Positions 25,710-34,259 of a DNA stretch of 54,032 bases are shown here, piece after piece. This DNA comes from JBAVEL01 sp049587715 (GTDB lineage: Bacteria > Bacteroidota > Ignavibacteria > UBA10030 > UBA6906). The notes below the pieces were generated by a model. The model ran no database searches and was not told where the DNA came from. It saw only the letters and a list, made by a program, of their open reading frames with translations. Numbering within the stretch: the stretch's first letter is position 1; every line of letters starts with the position of its first letter. The translations under genes were made by a program, and so were the position numbers. The stretch is taken from assembly GCA_049587715.1 (NCBI GenBank), contig JBAVEL010000016.1, positions 1-54,032 on the forward strand, read 5' to 3'.

Positions 25710-26095
25710 GGTGTTGTACCGTAGATTAGTGAGTGAATGGGTGGGAACAAGCTGCTGCATGTAGTCTCTGGTTCAGGCCGCGCGGGAGATGAGGTCTCGG
25801 CGGCCCCCCTGACTCTCCTGAAGGTGCGTGGGAAGGACTCCCCGGAACACCGCCCCGAAGGGGCGCCCGGTAGAACCCAATATGCCGAACGCCCCGTCCA
25901 ATGTCAATCCCGGTATCCCCGGGTTTCCCCTGCCTGCCCGACGGGCCGGGAAGGAAGGCGCCGCCGGGTGGTCCCGTAACTCCCCCCCGCCCAATGCATT
26001 GCAGTGGGGGGCCGGCCGTCGTTACCCTCTCCCCGGGTGCCGGTGCTCCCGGGTCTCTCTGCGCCGGCCCCCCGGGGGGAGTCCCCTTGTGGATG
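25710..26095. other. Intergenic region between S8 protease and 1623-aa BNR protein genes
   Basis: No gene seen. It holds the protease promoter (25879-25907), a small hairpin at the start of its transcript (CGCCCC 25851-25856 / GGGGCG 25860-25865), and an 11-bp inverted repeat (26006-26016 with 26063-26073) with a 46-base interval just past the end of the 26096 gene. The repeat may form a terminator-like structure but lacks a T-run. Confidence 0.5.
25879..25907 (-). promoter_or_regulatory. Conserved promoter of the S8 protease gene
   Basis: Minus strand TTGACA (25907-25902), 17-base spacer, CATATT (25884-25879), followed by GGG. It is the twin of the promoter at 19067-19095. The 5' UTR would be about 165 bases. 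Confidence 0.7.
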
Positions 26096-29000
26096 TTATC
26101 TGAGGAGGATGAGTTTCTTGAGGTCGGCGAAGCGGATCTCCCCGTCCGCCGAGTGCGCCTCCATCCGATAGAAATAGACCCCGCTTGCCGCTTCCACGCC
26201 CGTCCGGTTGCGTCCGTCCCATGTGGCGGTGTGGTAGCCGGCCGCCCTCTCACCCTCCAGAAGCGTCCGGATCTCCTGCCCCAGCAGATTGTAGACGGAG
26301 ACCCTCACCCTCGCTTCCCTCGGGAGGGCGAACCGGATGGTGGTGGACGGATTGAAGGGATTGGGGTAGTTCTGCCAGAGACGGAACTCGCGGGGGAGTT
26401 CCGTCTCCCCGCCTGCAACATGAGTCAGGATATCCACGCTCACCGGTACGGTCACCCGGGGCGCGACCGGATCGTTGCTGTTCAGAACCAGGCTTGCCGA
26501 AACCGTGCCCGGGGGAAGGAGACCAGTCCTGATGCGGAACCCCACGAGGGCGCTGTCGCCGGGAGCCACCGTCCCCCCCGAGCCCGACTCCACGGTGAGC
26601 CATCTGCCGCTTGCCGTGACAAGCTGGGTGTAGTAGAGACTGGAGCTGGCCGTCTGGTTGAGCGTGGCGGGGGGAGGGAACACGCTCTGGGCCAGCCCCC
26701 CCGTGATGGTGCCGAAAGAGACGGGGATGGGGACCGGAGCGGAGGCGTCCCACCAGTACCGGAGACCCCCGTTCCAGTTCACCCCCACGGCGTAGTACTT
26801 CCCGGCCACAAGCTCCAGGTTGATGGGGCCCGAGGAGTAGAACTGGACCCCCGTGCCCGAGCTGGGGATGATGCTCTCGAAGATCTTCGTGAATGTCCCC
26901 GTGGGTGCTGTGTTCTCGTAGACTACGAACCGGAGCTCCCGCGGGGTGGTGATGTCCAGATACGAGCGGATCTCCAGGAGCAGCACCGGGGTGGTGACCT
27001 GCACCACGCCTCCCCGCATCAGGTTGCTTGTGGTGGAGAGGTTGTTCTCGGTGTTTCCGATGTTGTCGGAGGTCTGCCCCGCATACGCCCCTTCCACGCC
27101 GGAGGCGTAGGTGAGGGGTCCCAGGCCCGTGTTGCGTATGGTCAGCGCGGCCAGGACGCTGTCTCCCCCGGGGAGGGCAAAGGAGAACGAATCCGGAGAA
27201 ACGCCGACCACGGGCGCCGCATTCACAACGAACTCCACCTCCACCGTATCGGAGATGTTGGCGGTGTCGTTGCCGGTGATGACGAGACTGGTGGCGAAGG
27301 TGCCCGGCACGACTCCCGTGAAGTCAACCCGCAGCCGCGCGGCGACGGCGCTTCCCCCGATCACCGAACCCGAGGCGGGCGCCGCCTCCAGCCAGGGGAC
27401 TTCGGGAGACTCCGCTACGGTGAACACCAGAGGCGCCGCAAACGGATTATTGTTCCGGATCGTGAACAGGTAGGATGTGGAATCCATCGCTCCCGCAAGC
27501 AGGGTGTCGCCCAAAGACGCGGGGGAGACGGCCATGACGGGCGTGCCCGTGGGAATGCCGAAGAACACGTCGTCCACGAACCAGTCGTCGGGCGTGTTGG
27601 TCCCTGTCTGGGCACGGCTCCGGAAGCGGAACTTGAAGCCGCTGTGGAAGAAGGACCCGGTCCCCGCGCTCACGCTGTCCATGACGAACCGCTCGAAGGC
27701 AAAGGGCCGTCGGGCCGCCCCCGGGATCTTCCTGAGCGGAATCCAGATCCCCTGATCGTTGAGCCCCTCGGTGATGAGGCTGTCGGCCGTCTCCGGCGCA
27801 TCCCCCATTCCCTGGGGCTGCTGCCAGTAGGCCAGGGTCACCCCCGTTCCCCCCATGCCCGAAAGGTCGATCACCAGGGATGCCACCGTGTCCAGACCCG
27901 CCCCCGTGGGATTTCCGGCGAGGTTCAGGGAATAGGGGGCGCTCGGCTCTCCGTCTCCGTCGGCCGTTACCTCCGCGTTCACGCTGGACCATGCCAGGGG
28001 GTCCGGCGGCCCGGCCGCGGGAAACTCCTCCGTGAAGGGAAGCGTCAGTCCCTCCACCACGTAGAAGCTGGTCCGGATCGTGTCATTCCCGCTCACGGGA
28101 TCGCCCGGGACGGACACCACCGCCCTGGCGGTCCAGAGTCCCGCCGCGTCGGGTGTGAAGGGGAGGGAGAAGACCAGGTCCCGGCTCTCTCCTGCGGCCA
28201 GGTTCGCGCCCGACTCCGAACTGCTGTAGGAGGTGCCGGGGCCCTGGAGGTCCAGCATGACCTGGAAGGAGGAGGCCTGCACCGCGCTCACGTTCCGGAC
28301 CCGCACGACGGGGTTCAGGGGTGCGTTGTTGGCCACCTGCCCCGACGGGCTGGGGATGGCACTCAGGCCCAGGTTCGGGGCTCCCGTCGGGATCCCGAAG
28401 AACACGTCATCCACGAACCAGTCGTCGAAGGCCCCCACCGTGCCCTTGCTCCGGAACCGGAACCGGAAGCCGTTGTAGAAGAACGTGCCGCCTCCCGGAT
28501 TCACCCCGTCCACCCCGACCGCCTCGAAGGCGAAGGGGGGAACCGGCGCGCCTGTGGCAAGCCCCGGATAGGAGCGGACCTTCACCCACTGCTCCAGGCT
28601 GTTCTTGAATTCCAGGATGAGGCTGTCGGCCAGCTCGGGCTGATCCCCGTTCCCCTTCGGCTGATAGAAGTATGAGAGAGCAAGGCCGCTGTCCGCCAGC
28701 CCGCTCAGGTCCAGCGAGAGGACCTCCACCATGTCCCCGTTCGCGACGGGATTCCCGTTCAGGTTCATGGCATAGGGAGGGCTGGTCGGGTTGAGGCCCC
28801 GATCGTCCACCGTGACGTTGACGGCGTTCCAGATGCTGATGTTGGGCGTGCCGGGAGAGGGGAAGGCGTCCGTAAAGGGAATCTCCAGGGGCGTGAACCC
28901 CGTATTGCTGGCGGCGCTCAGGTTCTCGGGCACCTCATTGTCCACGGCCCGTACAAAGTAGGAATGGAGGCCCGGAGGCGGCATCTCGTAGGTGCTGTCC

Positions 29001-30967
29001 GCCCGCCCCGTGTCGGCGCTGGTCCGGGCGAGGGTGGCGACGGGGGACCCGTCCCGGAAGAGCCGGATGCCCGCAAGGTCATCCAGCCGGGTCCCGTCCA
29101 CCTGCCGGGAAGGGTTGGTCCACCGGATTGTGTAGCCGAGGGCGGATGTGCCGGTGACCCCGAGGCCCGTGGGTCCCGCCGGGACGGGCGATCCCCCCGC
29201 GGTCCAGGAGGTCTGGACCGCCGTGCTGAGGCTGTCGTTGGATGCCAGCCGTGTGACGAGCTCATAGGTGTAGACTGCTCCGTCGGTCAGACCGGCGTCC
29301 ACGAACAGGGAGTCGGGCCCGGGGATTTCCGTCAGGAATGCGCCGTTTCTCCTGATCCGCGTGACGAAGGAATCGATGGGGCTTCCGTTCACGAGCGTGG
29401 AGGGATTGATCCAACGGACCAGCATGGACGTGGGGGTGGAGAAATCGCTGAAGGCGGTGGCTCCCGTCGGAGGATTCGGGTCCCCCGGGTCGGCGTAGAG
29501 AATCGGGCTGCACCACCCCTGGGAATTGGTGGAGGGGACCTGTCCGTTCCAGACCGGGTAGGCCCGCGCCCCCCCCGCGGCCATCCCAAGGTAGTCTCCC
29601 GCGTAGTTCCCGGAGAATCCCGGCAGGGGTCCCACGGCGAAGGAGGAGTCGTTCACGGCGAAGTTCTCGAATGTCTGCCCGCCGTCCGCCGAATGGGCCA
29701 CCGTGACGTCCACCCTGTTCGTGCCGATGTGATTCCGGCCGTCAAAGAAGATGATGCTGAGCTGGTCCGTCTCGGGGTCCACGCTCATCCAGGGGAACCA
29801 CTGGTTCGCGCCGTTGGAGAGTGGGTCGGTGTTGACCCGGAGGGGGGCGGACCAGGTGGTCCCGCCGTCCGTGGACTTGATCAGGTAGATGTCCGGGTCT
29901 CCCGTGTTCACGCCGGGAACTCCCCGGTTTGTCCAGGTGATGTAGATGGCGCCCGTGGCCATGCTGACCCCCATGGTGGGGAAGCTGTTGACCCGGATGT
30001 TGTAGGGGGAGAGAGACGTGGCCCTTATGCCGCGGATGTTGGTGATGGCGCGCATGCCACTGCCCCAGGTGACGCCTCCGTCCGTGGACCTGTTGAAGCC
30101 GATGGCCTGCTCCGTGTAGGGCGAGGTCCCCAGGTTGATGGACCAGGCCGCATAGACCTCCCCCTGGGGGCCGGTCTGGAGGTTCACCCCCTGGCCGAAC
30201 TCGCTGGCGGTCATGATGGTGCCCGAGATGTTCTGCTCGTTCACCCAGCTCGTGCCGTGGTTCGTGGAGCGCGCGAACTCAATCGGGTTCGGGTCGGGCT
30301 GTCCGAAGTCCGTCCAGGCCGAGTACAGGTTCCCCTGGTGGGGGCTGGCGGGTCCGTTGTCCACCATGAAGTGGTTCTTGTCCAGGAGGCTGCCGTTGGG
30401 ATTGGAGACCTGGAAGTAGCTCCAGGTGGCTCCTCCGTCGGTGGAGCGCATCACCCCCTGCCCGTCGTTGTCCGCGATGCTCCCCACGAAGAAGCGGCCG
30501 TCTCTGTCTATCACGGCCGCCGGGTCGCCGCTGTTTCCGTTCCCCGCCGGGGGCTGATCGAAGCCGCTCCAGGTGAGGCCGCCGTCCAGCGACCAGTACA
30601 CTCCCGTGCCGTAGATGGTGGAGACGGGGAAATTGGTGGCGTTGGCCGATGCCAGCACCCGGTTGGGGTTCAGGGGGTCCACCGCCACGGACATCTCGGA
30701 CTGGGTTGTGTTGGTGGTGGGGCGGAGCCGCACATCGGGGGTGTTCTGGGGAGGGAGCACGAGTCCTCCGTCGGTGAACCGTGTGGGGGAGGGCGTGTCC
30801 CGCCGGAGGGGGGGAACGGCGTCGGGCTGCCGGAGGAGCTTCGTGGATCTGGCCCATGCCCGCTCAGGTCCATCCTGCGCCTGCTGGGCGGGTGCGGGGA
30901 GGACGCAGAGGGCTGCGAGGAGCAGCGAGAGTGCTCCCGTCTCTGTGAAGCGCTGCCAACGGATCAT
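26096..30967 (-). CDS. Exported BNR-propeller/FnIII/anchor-J mosaic protein with sorting domain
   Basis: 1623 aa. ATG at 30967 with AGGAGG five bases upstream; signal peptide to about residue 28 (LSLLLAALCVLPAPAQ). Residues ~60-530 are a BNR propeller (e.g. SLDGGLTWSGF, STDGGVTWGSG), then two FnIII domains (~545-715). Two copies of a ~190-aa anchor-J/MAM-like domain follow (~735-930 and ~1010-1200), each ending in DDWFVDDVFFGIPTG. ASH/BACON-like domains and a separate beta-rich domain (~1330-1450) precede the sorting domain (NYPNPFNPSTTIRFALP, SGVYFYRMEA). The first ~600 residues are a close paralogue of the 1531-aa protein. Sialidase activity cannot be claimed: the propeller repeats are visible but not the catalytic set. 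It is probably a secreted or surface-bound adhesin or glycan-binding protein. Confidence 0.88.
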   Translation of the reverse strand: MIRWQRFTETGALSLLLAALCVLPAPAQQAQDGPERAWARSTKLLRQPDAVPPLRRDTPSPTRFTDGGLVLPPQNTPDVRLRPTTNTTQSEMSVAVDPLNPNRVLASANATNFPVSTIYGTGVYWSLDGGLTWSGFDQPPAGNGNSGDPAAVIDRDGRFFVGSIADNDGQGVMRSTDGGATWSYFQVSNPNGSLLDKNHFMVDNGPASPHQGNLYSAWTDFGQPDPNPIEFARSTNHGTSWVNEQNISGTIMTASEFGQGVNLQTGPQGEVYAAWSINLGTSPYTEQAIGFNRSTDGGVTWGSGMRAITNIRGIRATSLSPYNIRVNSFPTMGVSMATGAIYITWTNRGVPGVNTGDPDIYLIKSTDGGTTWSAPLRVNTDPLSNGANQWFPWMSVDPETDQLSIIFFDGRNHIGTNRVDVTVAHSADGGQTFENFAVNDSSFAVGPLPGFSGNYAGDYLGMAAGGARAYPVWNGQVPSTNSQGWCSPILYADPGDPNPPTGATAFSDFSTPTSMLVRWINPSTLVNGSPIDSFVTRIRRNGAFLTEIPGPDSLFVDAGLTDGAVYTYELVTRLASNDSLSTAVQTSWTAGGSPVPAGPTGLGVTGTSALGYTIRWTNPSRQVDGTRLDDLAGIRLFRDGSPVATLARTSADTGRADSTYEMPPPGLHSYFVRAVDNEVPENLSAASNTGFTPLEIPFTDAFPSPGTPNISIWNAVNVTVDDRGLNPTSPPYAMNLNGNPVANGDMVEVLSLDLSGLADSGLALSYFYQPKGNGDQPELADSLILEFKNSLEQWVKVRSYPGLATGAPVPPFAFEAVGVDGVNPGGGTFFYNGFRFRFRSKGTVGAFDDWFVDDVFFGIPTGAPNLGLSAIPSPSGQVANNAPLNPVVRVRNVSAVQASSFQVMLDLQGPGTSYSSSESGANLAAGESRDLVFSLPFTPDAAGLWTARAVVSVPGDPVSGNDTIRTSFYVVEGLTLPFTEEFPAAGPPDPLAWSSVNAEVTADGDGEPSAPYSLNLAGNPTGAGLDTVASLVIDLSGMGGTGVTLAYWQQPQGMGDAPETADSLITEGLNDQGIWIPLRKIPGAARRPFAFERFVMDSVSAGTGSFFHSGFKFRFRSRAQTGTNTPDDWFVDDVFFGIPTGTPVMAVSPASLGDTLLAGAMDSTSYLFTIRNNNPFAAPLVFTVAESPEVPWLEAAPASGSVIGGSAVAARLRVDFTGVVPGTFATSLVITGNDTANISDTVEVEFVVNAAPVVGVSPDSFSFALPGGDSVLAALTIRNTGLGPLTYASGVEGAYAGQTSDNIGNTENNLSTTSNLMRGGVVQVTTPVLLLEIRSYLDITTPRELRFVVYENTAPTGTFTKIFESIIPSSGTGVQFYSSGPINLELVAGKYYAVGVNWNGGLRYWWDASAPVPIPVSFGTITGGLAQSVFPPPATLNQTASSSLYYTQLVTASGRWLTVESGSGGTVAPGDSALVGFRIRTGLLPPGTVSASLVLNSNDPVAPRVTVPVSVDILTHVAGGETELPREFRLWQNYPNPFNPSTTIRFALPREARVRVSVYNLLGQEIRTLLEGERAAGYHTATWDGRNRTGVEAASGVYFYRMEAHSADGEIRFADLKKLILLR

Positions 30968-30997
30968 AGGGCCTCCTGGTGTATGAGTGAAGTGCAG

Positions 30998-31019
30998 GGA
31001 TCCCGCACGAGCGGGATCC
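30998..31019 (-). terminator. Short hairpin after the small S8 protease gene
   Basis: Perfect 9-bp stem (30998-31006 with 31011-31019), 4-base loop. There is no T-run on the minus strand, so it may be a weak terminator or a 5' UTR element of the following gene; no separate promoter is evident for that gene. Confidence 0.45.
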
Positions 31020-31089
31020 TGATGTGAACGGACGAAGAGAGACAGGATCGGAGGATGTCGAAGGAGCGTCCGTGCCGCGGGGCGGGGAG

Positions 31090-32883
31090 CTACTTCAGGA
31101 GCACCATGGTCCTGGACTCGCTGAACGACAGAGACCGGCCGCCCCCCGCACCGATCGGGGACGCGGTGAGGCGGCTCAGATACACACCCGACGCGACCCC
31201 CCTCCCCAGATCATCCGTCCCGTTCCACAGGATCCTGTAGCGCGAGGGGCCCTGGGTTTCGTCCACCAGTGTGCGGACCTCCCGGCCCAGCATGTCGTAG
31301 ATCCGGAGCGAAACTGCGGAGGTGTGCGGAATCACGTACTCGATCGTGGTTGTCGGGTTGAAGGGGTTGGGGTAGTTCGGGCCGAGCCGGAACGCGTCGG
31401 GCTCCTCCTCCGGCGGGGCTTCCCCCGCCGTCAGATAGGCGATGGCGGCGGGGGTGTTGACCGTGCCCCATCCCGTCAGGTTGTTGGGGGAACCGGCATT
31501 GCCCGCCGTTGCCTTCATGGCCTGGGCCACCTGCATCGGGGTCGCGCCGGGCCGCGCGTGCAGGATGAGTGCCGCGGCCCCGGCCGCAAGGGGGCAGGCG
31601 AAGGAGGTTCCGGCCGAGAAGTTCCCGTAGCCCGCGGGGTTCGTGGAGCTGGCGTACCAGACTCCCGAGGCCTGCGCCATCACATCCGGCTTGATGCGCG
31701 GGATTGCCCCGCTCGTGGGTCCCACAGAGCTGGACGCCCAGCGCGTCCCGTTCGGGTTCAATCCTCCCACGGCCATCACGCTGTCTCCGTCTGCGGGGGC
31801 CACGAGGGTGTTATGCGAAGGGTTGTTTCCTTCGTTCCCGGCCGAGTTGAACACGCAGATGCCCCGGGCAACCGCCATGTCCGCCGCCCGCGTGATGACC
31901 GTGGTGTTCCCGTCCATGTTCTGCCATGTCCATCCCGGGTAGGGAGGGTTGTAGCCCAGATACCCCAGAGAGGTGCTCGTGACATCCACGCCGATGCTGT
32001 CGGCCCATTCGATGGCTGCCACCCAGTTATCCTCTTCCACCGGAGTTTCGCTGCTGTCGTTCTCCGTGCGGGCAAGGAGGAATGTGGCTCCCAGGGCGGG
32101 ACCGATGAGTTTCCCCGGCTTGTTTCCTCCGATAATGGAGAGGGTGTTGACCCCGTGGGACCCGAACGCCGAGGAGGGGTTGTTGGGCACCACGCTTACC
32201 TTGTGGTCCACGAAATCGTGGGTGGCCAGGATCTGCATCGAGGAAAAGGCCTCGTGCGTGAGGAGCCGGACGCCGTTGTCAAAGACGCCCACCAGAACTC
32301 CCTGACCCAGGTTTCCCGTGGCGTGGACCGCGGGGACCCCTATCTGGTTCAACTGGTTGAATGAATCTCCGTAGTTCAGAACCGTATCGGGAGCCACCGA
32401 TCCTGCTTCGTCCCCTGCTCCCTCGACGGGAGGCGTCCTTCTGCCGTAGCGTCCCACGGGTTCGAGCGTTCTCACAAAGGGGAGCCGGCTGATGCTCCGG
32501 ATCTGGTCGGAGGTGGCCACCACGCTCACGGCGTTAAGCCAGCGGGAAGGATGCTTCACCCAGCCTGTCAGGGGGCGAAGGGCGTCGACGTAGGGAGCAT
32601 GCACCGGGAGATCGGCCCGGTCTGTCAGGCACTCGGGTGGCATGACCTTTGCCCGCCGGAGGAGCGAGCGTCGGGAGACGAGCCCCTCTCCCGCAAACAC
32701 GGGGTGAGCTTCCAGAGGCCCTTTGTCCCGGAAGAAGACCCACACAAGATGTGTCGTCCCGGGATCCCCCTCCTTCATGCGGGCTTCCAGAAGGGGTCCG
32801 ATCGTTCCACCCGCCGATCCGGGTAACTGGACGAGGACACCCAGGAGTGCGGTGCACACACACTGTCCGATGCCGATCCTCAT
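31090..32883 (-). CDS. Exported S8 (subtilisin-like) serine protease with sorting domain
   Basis: 597 aa. ATG at 32883 preceded by AAGGAGA; signal peptide to ~residue 24. The catalytic triad is complete: D202 (LVGVFDNGV), H243 (FGSHGVNTLS) and S427 (SAGTSFACPLAAG), with the oxyanion-region FNSAGNEGNN. A ~180-residue N-terminal region before the first catalytic residue is likely a propeptide. The last ~85 residues are the sorting domain (NYPNPFNPTTTIEYVIP, SGVYLSRLTA). This is the compact Bacteroidetes-type arrangement of S8 peptidase plus C-terminal domain. It has its own promoter (32920-32948) and ends 122 bases before the 1623-aa gene, possibly reading into it through a weak hairpin. Confidence 0.9.
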   Translation of the reverse strand: MRIGIGQCVCTALLGVLVQLPGSAGGTIGPLLEARMKEGDPGTTHLVWVFFRDKGPLEAHPVFAGEGLVSRRSLLRRAKVMPPECLTDRADLPVHAPYVDALRPLTGWVKHPSRWLNAVSVVATSDQIRSISRLPFVRTLEPVGRYGRRTPPVEGAGDEAGSVAPDTVLNYGDSFNQLNQIGVPAVHATGNLGQGVLVGVFDNGVRLLTHEAFSSMQILATHDFVDHKVSVVPNNPSSAFGSHGVNTLSIIGGNKPGKLIGPALGATFLLARTENDSSETPVEEDNWVAAIEWADSIGVDVTSTSLGYLGYNPPYPGWTWQNMDGNTTVITRAADMAVARGICVFNSAGNEGNNPSHNTLVAPADGDSVMAVGGLNPNGTRWASSSVGPTSGAIPRIKPDVMAQASGVWYASSTNPAGYGNFSAGTSFACPLAAGAAALILHARPGATPMQVAQAMKATAGNAGSPNNLTGWGTVNTPAAIAYLTAGEAPPEEEPDAFRLGPNYPNPFNPTTTIEYVIPHTSAVSLRIYDMLGREVRTLVDETQGPSRYRILWNGTDDLGRGVASGVYLSRLTASPIGAGGGRSLSFSESRTMVLLK

Positions 32884-32919
32884 GCGGGCTCTCCTTCGGT
32901 GGGGAGAAACGATCGATCC

Positions 32920-32948
32920 ATGATATTGAAAGGGGAAGTGAGTATCAA
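32920..32948 (-). promoter_or_regulatory. Sigma70-like promoter of the small S8 protease gene
   Basis: Minus strand TTGATA (32948-32943), 17-base spacer, TATCAT (32925-32920). Transcription would start near 32913, about 30 bases before the ATG at 32883 and upstream of its ribosome-binding site. Confidence 0.7.
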
Positions 32949-32965
32949 GGGACGGGCGGCGCGCG

Positions 32966-34204
32966 CTATGCCACCAGCACCTCGGGGCCGAGCCCCATCT
33001 CCTTCAGGAGGGCCTTGATCTCGCCCGCATACAGGGGGTTCATGACAATCACGGCGTCCGGCTTCTGCGCGGCCAGACGCCCGGGAGGAATGACCTCCTG
33101 GCCCGTTCCCGGCACAAACAGCCCGTGCTTCCGGGGATTGATGTCCACCATGAATTCCACCTCGCGGGCACCGAGTGTGTTCAGGAACGTCACCCCCTTG
33201 GATCCTCCTCCCCATACCACCACCCTGGCGCCCGAGGCCCCCGCCTGGTCCAGGTAATCCCTCCAGAAAGCCACCTTCCGCGTGTACTCCTCGCCGAACT
33301 TCTCCACGTAGGGGTGCATCCTCTCTGTGTCGTTGTCTGCCGCGGGAGGCTTCCCGGGTTCATCCTTGCCGGGAAAGGCGTGGAGTCCAAGATACTGTCC
33401 TCCGAAGGCCTCCGCCGCCTCGACGGGGCGGAATCCGGCCGCCCGGAAGGCAGAGAGGAGAGAGGAGGCGCTGAAATAGGAGCAATGCTCGTAGATGAGG
33501 TCCCAGATGCCCCGGTCCCTCAGGGTGTAGAGAACGTTGGGCACCTCAAAGTATACCGCTGTGCGCATTCTGTCGCCGATTGCATCCCGGACGGTCTGCA
33601 GGAAGGCGCGGGGGCGATGAATGTGCTCCAGCACATGCCGGCAGGTGACCAGGTCCGCCCGGTACTCCCGGTGGGCGGCGGAGTAGAATTCCCGCACCAC
33701 CCTCATCCTGTCGGATTCCACGTGCCCGTGCAGCTCGGGCACGTAGCTTGGGTCGAACCCTGTTCCCCGGTTGTCCCCCCGCTCGCAGAGAAGAAGCAGG
33801 AAGTCGCCCTTTCCGCATCCGATATCAATGACGTGCTTGTTTCTCAGGTCGTGCCGGCGGATGAGGGCATCGGCAAGCTCCTCGGCATATGTCCGGAACA
33901 CGGCGGAGAAATGAAGCGAGTTCTCGTAGGCGGGGCTGTATTCCATGTGTGCGGGATCGAAGGCCGTGTTGAACACGTGCCCGCACTCGGGGCAGTATCC
34001 GAGGGAAAGCCTGCCCGTGGGTGCGCGGAGCGCTTCGCCACGGGATGGCCACAGCACATTGCAGTGGACGGGAACCCCCTCGGCACGGGCAAACGGGGTG
34101 ACGCGGGGGGACGCGCAGACGAGGCACGCCTGCGTGGGGGTTGTCTCTGTTTCGATGTCGGGATCCTCCGGAGATGACGTGCTAATATACGTCTCCCCGG
34201 CCAA
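32966..34204 (-). CDS. SAM-dependent C-methyltransferase of the NDP-hexose type
   Basis: Up to 412 aa. It has the three-part layout of sugar C-methyltransferases (TylC3/NovU-like). An N-terminal zinc-binding domain carries CLVCAS and CPECGH cysteine pairs. A SAM-binding domain has VIDIGCGKGDFLLLL (near residue 123) and CRHVLEHIHRP. The C-terminal domain has VVVWGGGSKGVTFLN, followed by PDAVIVMNPLY. It probably methylates a deoxysugar precursor in the cytoplasm for surface glycans; no partner sugar genes are adjacent. The start is uncertain: the TTG at 34204 lies between the -35 and -10 of a candidate promoter, and no in-frame ATG or GTG precedes the first cysteine pair. It is the only intracellular protein in the exported-protein array. 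Confidence 0.85.
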   Translation of the reverse strand: MAGETYISTSSPEDPDIETETTPTQACLVCASPRVTPFARAEGVPVHCNVLWPSRGEALRAPTGRLSLGYCPECGHVFNTAFDPAHMEYSPAYENSLHFSAVFRTYAEELADALIRRHDLRNKHVIDIGCGKGDFLLLLCERGDNRGTGFDPSYVPELHGHVESDRMRVVREFYSAAHREYRADLVTCRHVLEHIHRPRAFLQTVRDAIGDRMRTAVYFEVPNVLYTLRDRGIWDLIYEHCSYFSASSLLSAFRAAGFRPVEAAEAFGGQYLGLHAFPGKDEPGKPPAADNDTERMHPYVEKFGEEYTRKVAFWRDYLDQAGASGARVVVWGGGSKGVTFLNTLGAREVEFMVDINPRKHGLFVPGTGQEVIPPGRLAAQKPDAVIVMNPLYAGEIKALLKEMGLGPEVLVA

Positions 34205-34212
34205 AAGGCCAA
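34184..34212 (-). promoter_or_regulatory. Candidate promoter of the methyltransferase gene
   Basis: Minus strand TTGGCC (34212-34207), 17-base spacer, TATATT (34189-34184). It conflicts with the TTG start at 34204. GGAGG at 34169-34165 followed eight bases later by an in-frame ATC (34156) would match a transcript from this promoter. Confidence 0.4.
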
Positions 34213-34219
34213 GACCGCC

Positions 34220-34249
34220 AGGGCTCCCGGGATCACTCCCGGAAGCCCT
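34220..34249 (-). terminator. Terminator hairpin of the 2850-aa giant protein gene
   Basis: 13-bp stem (34220-34232 with 34237-34249) with one G-T pair and a 4-base loop, 11 bases past the stop at 34260. It is followed on the minus strand by GGCGGTCTTGG, so there is no clean T-run. Confidence 0.7.
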
Positions 34250-34259
34250 GTGGAAACCC

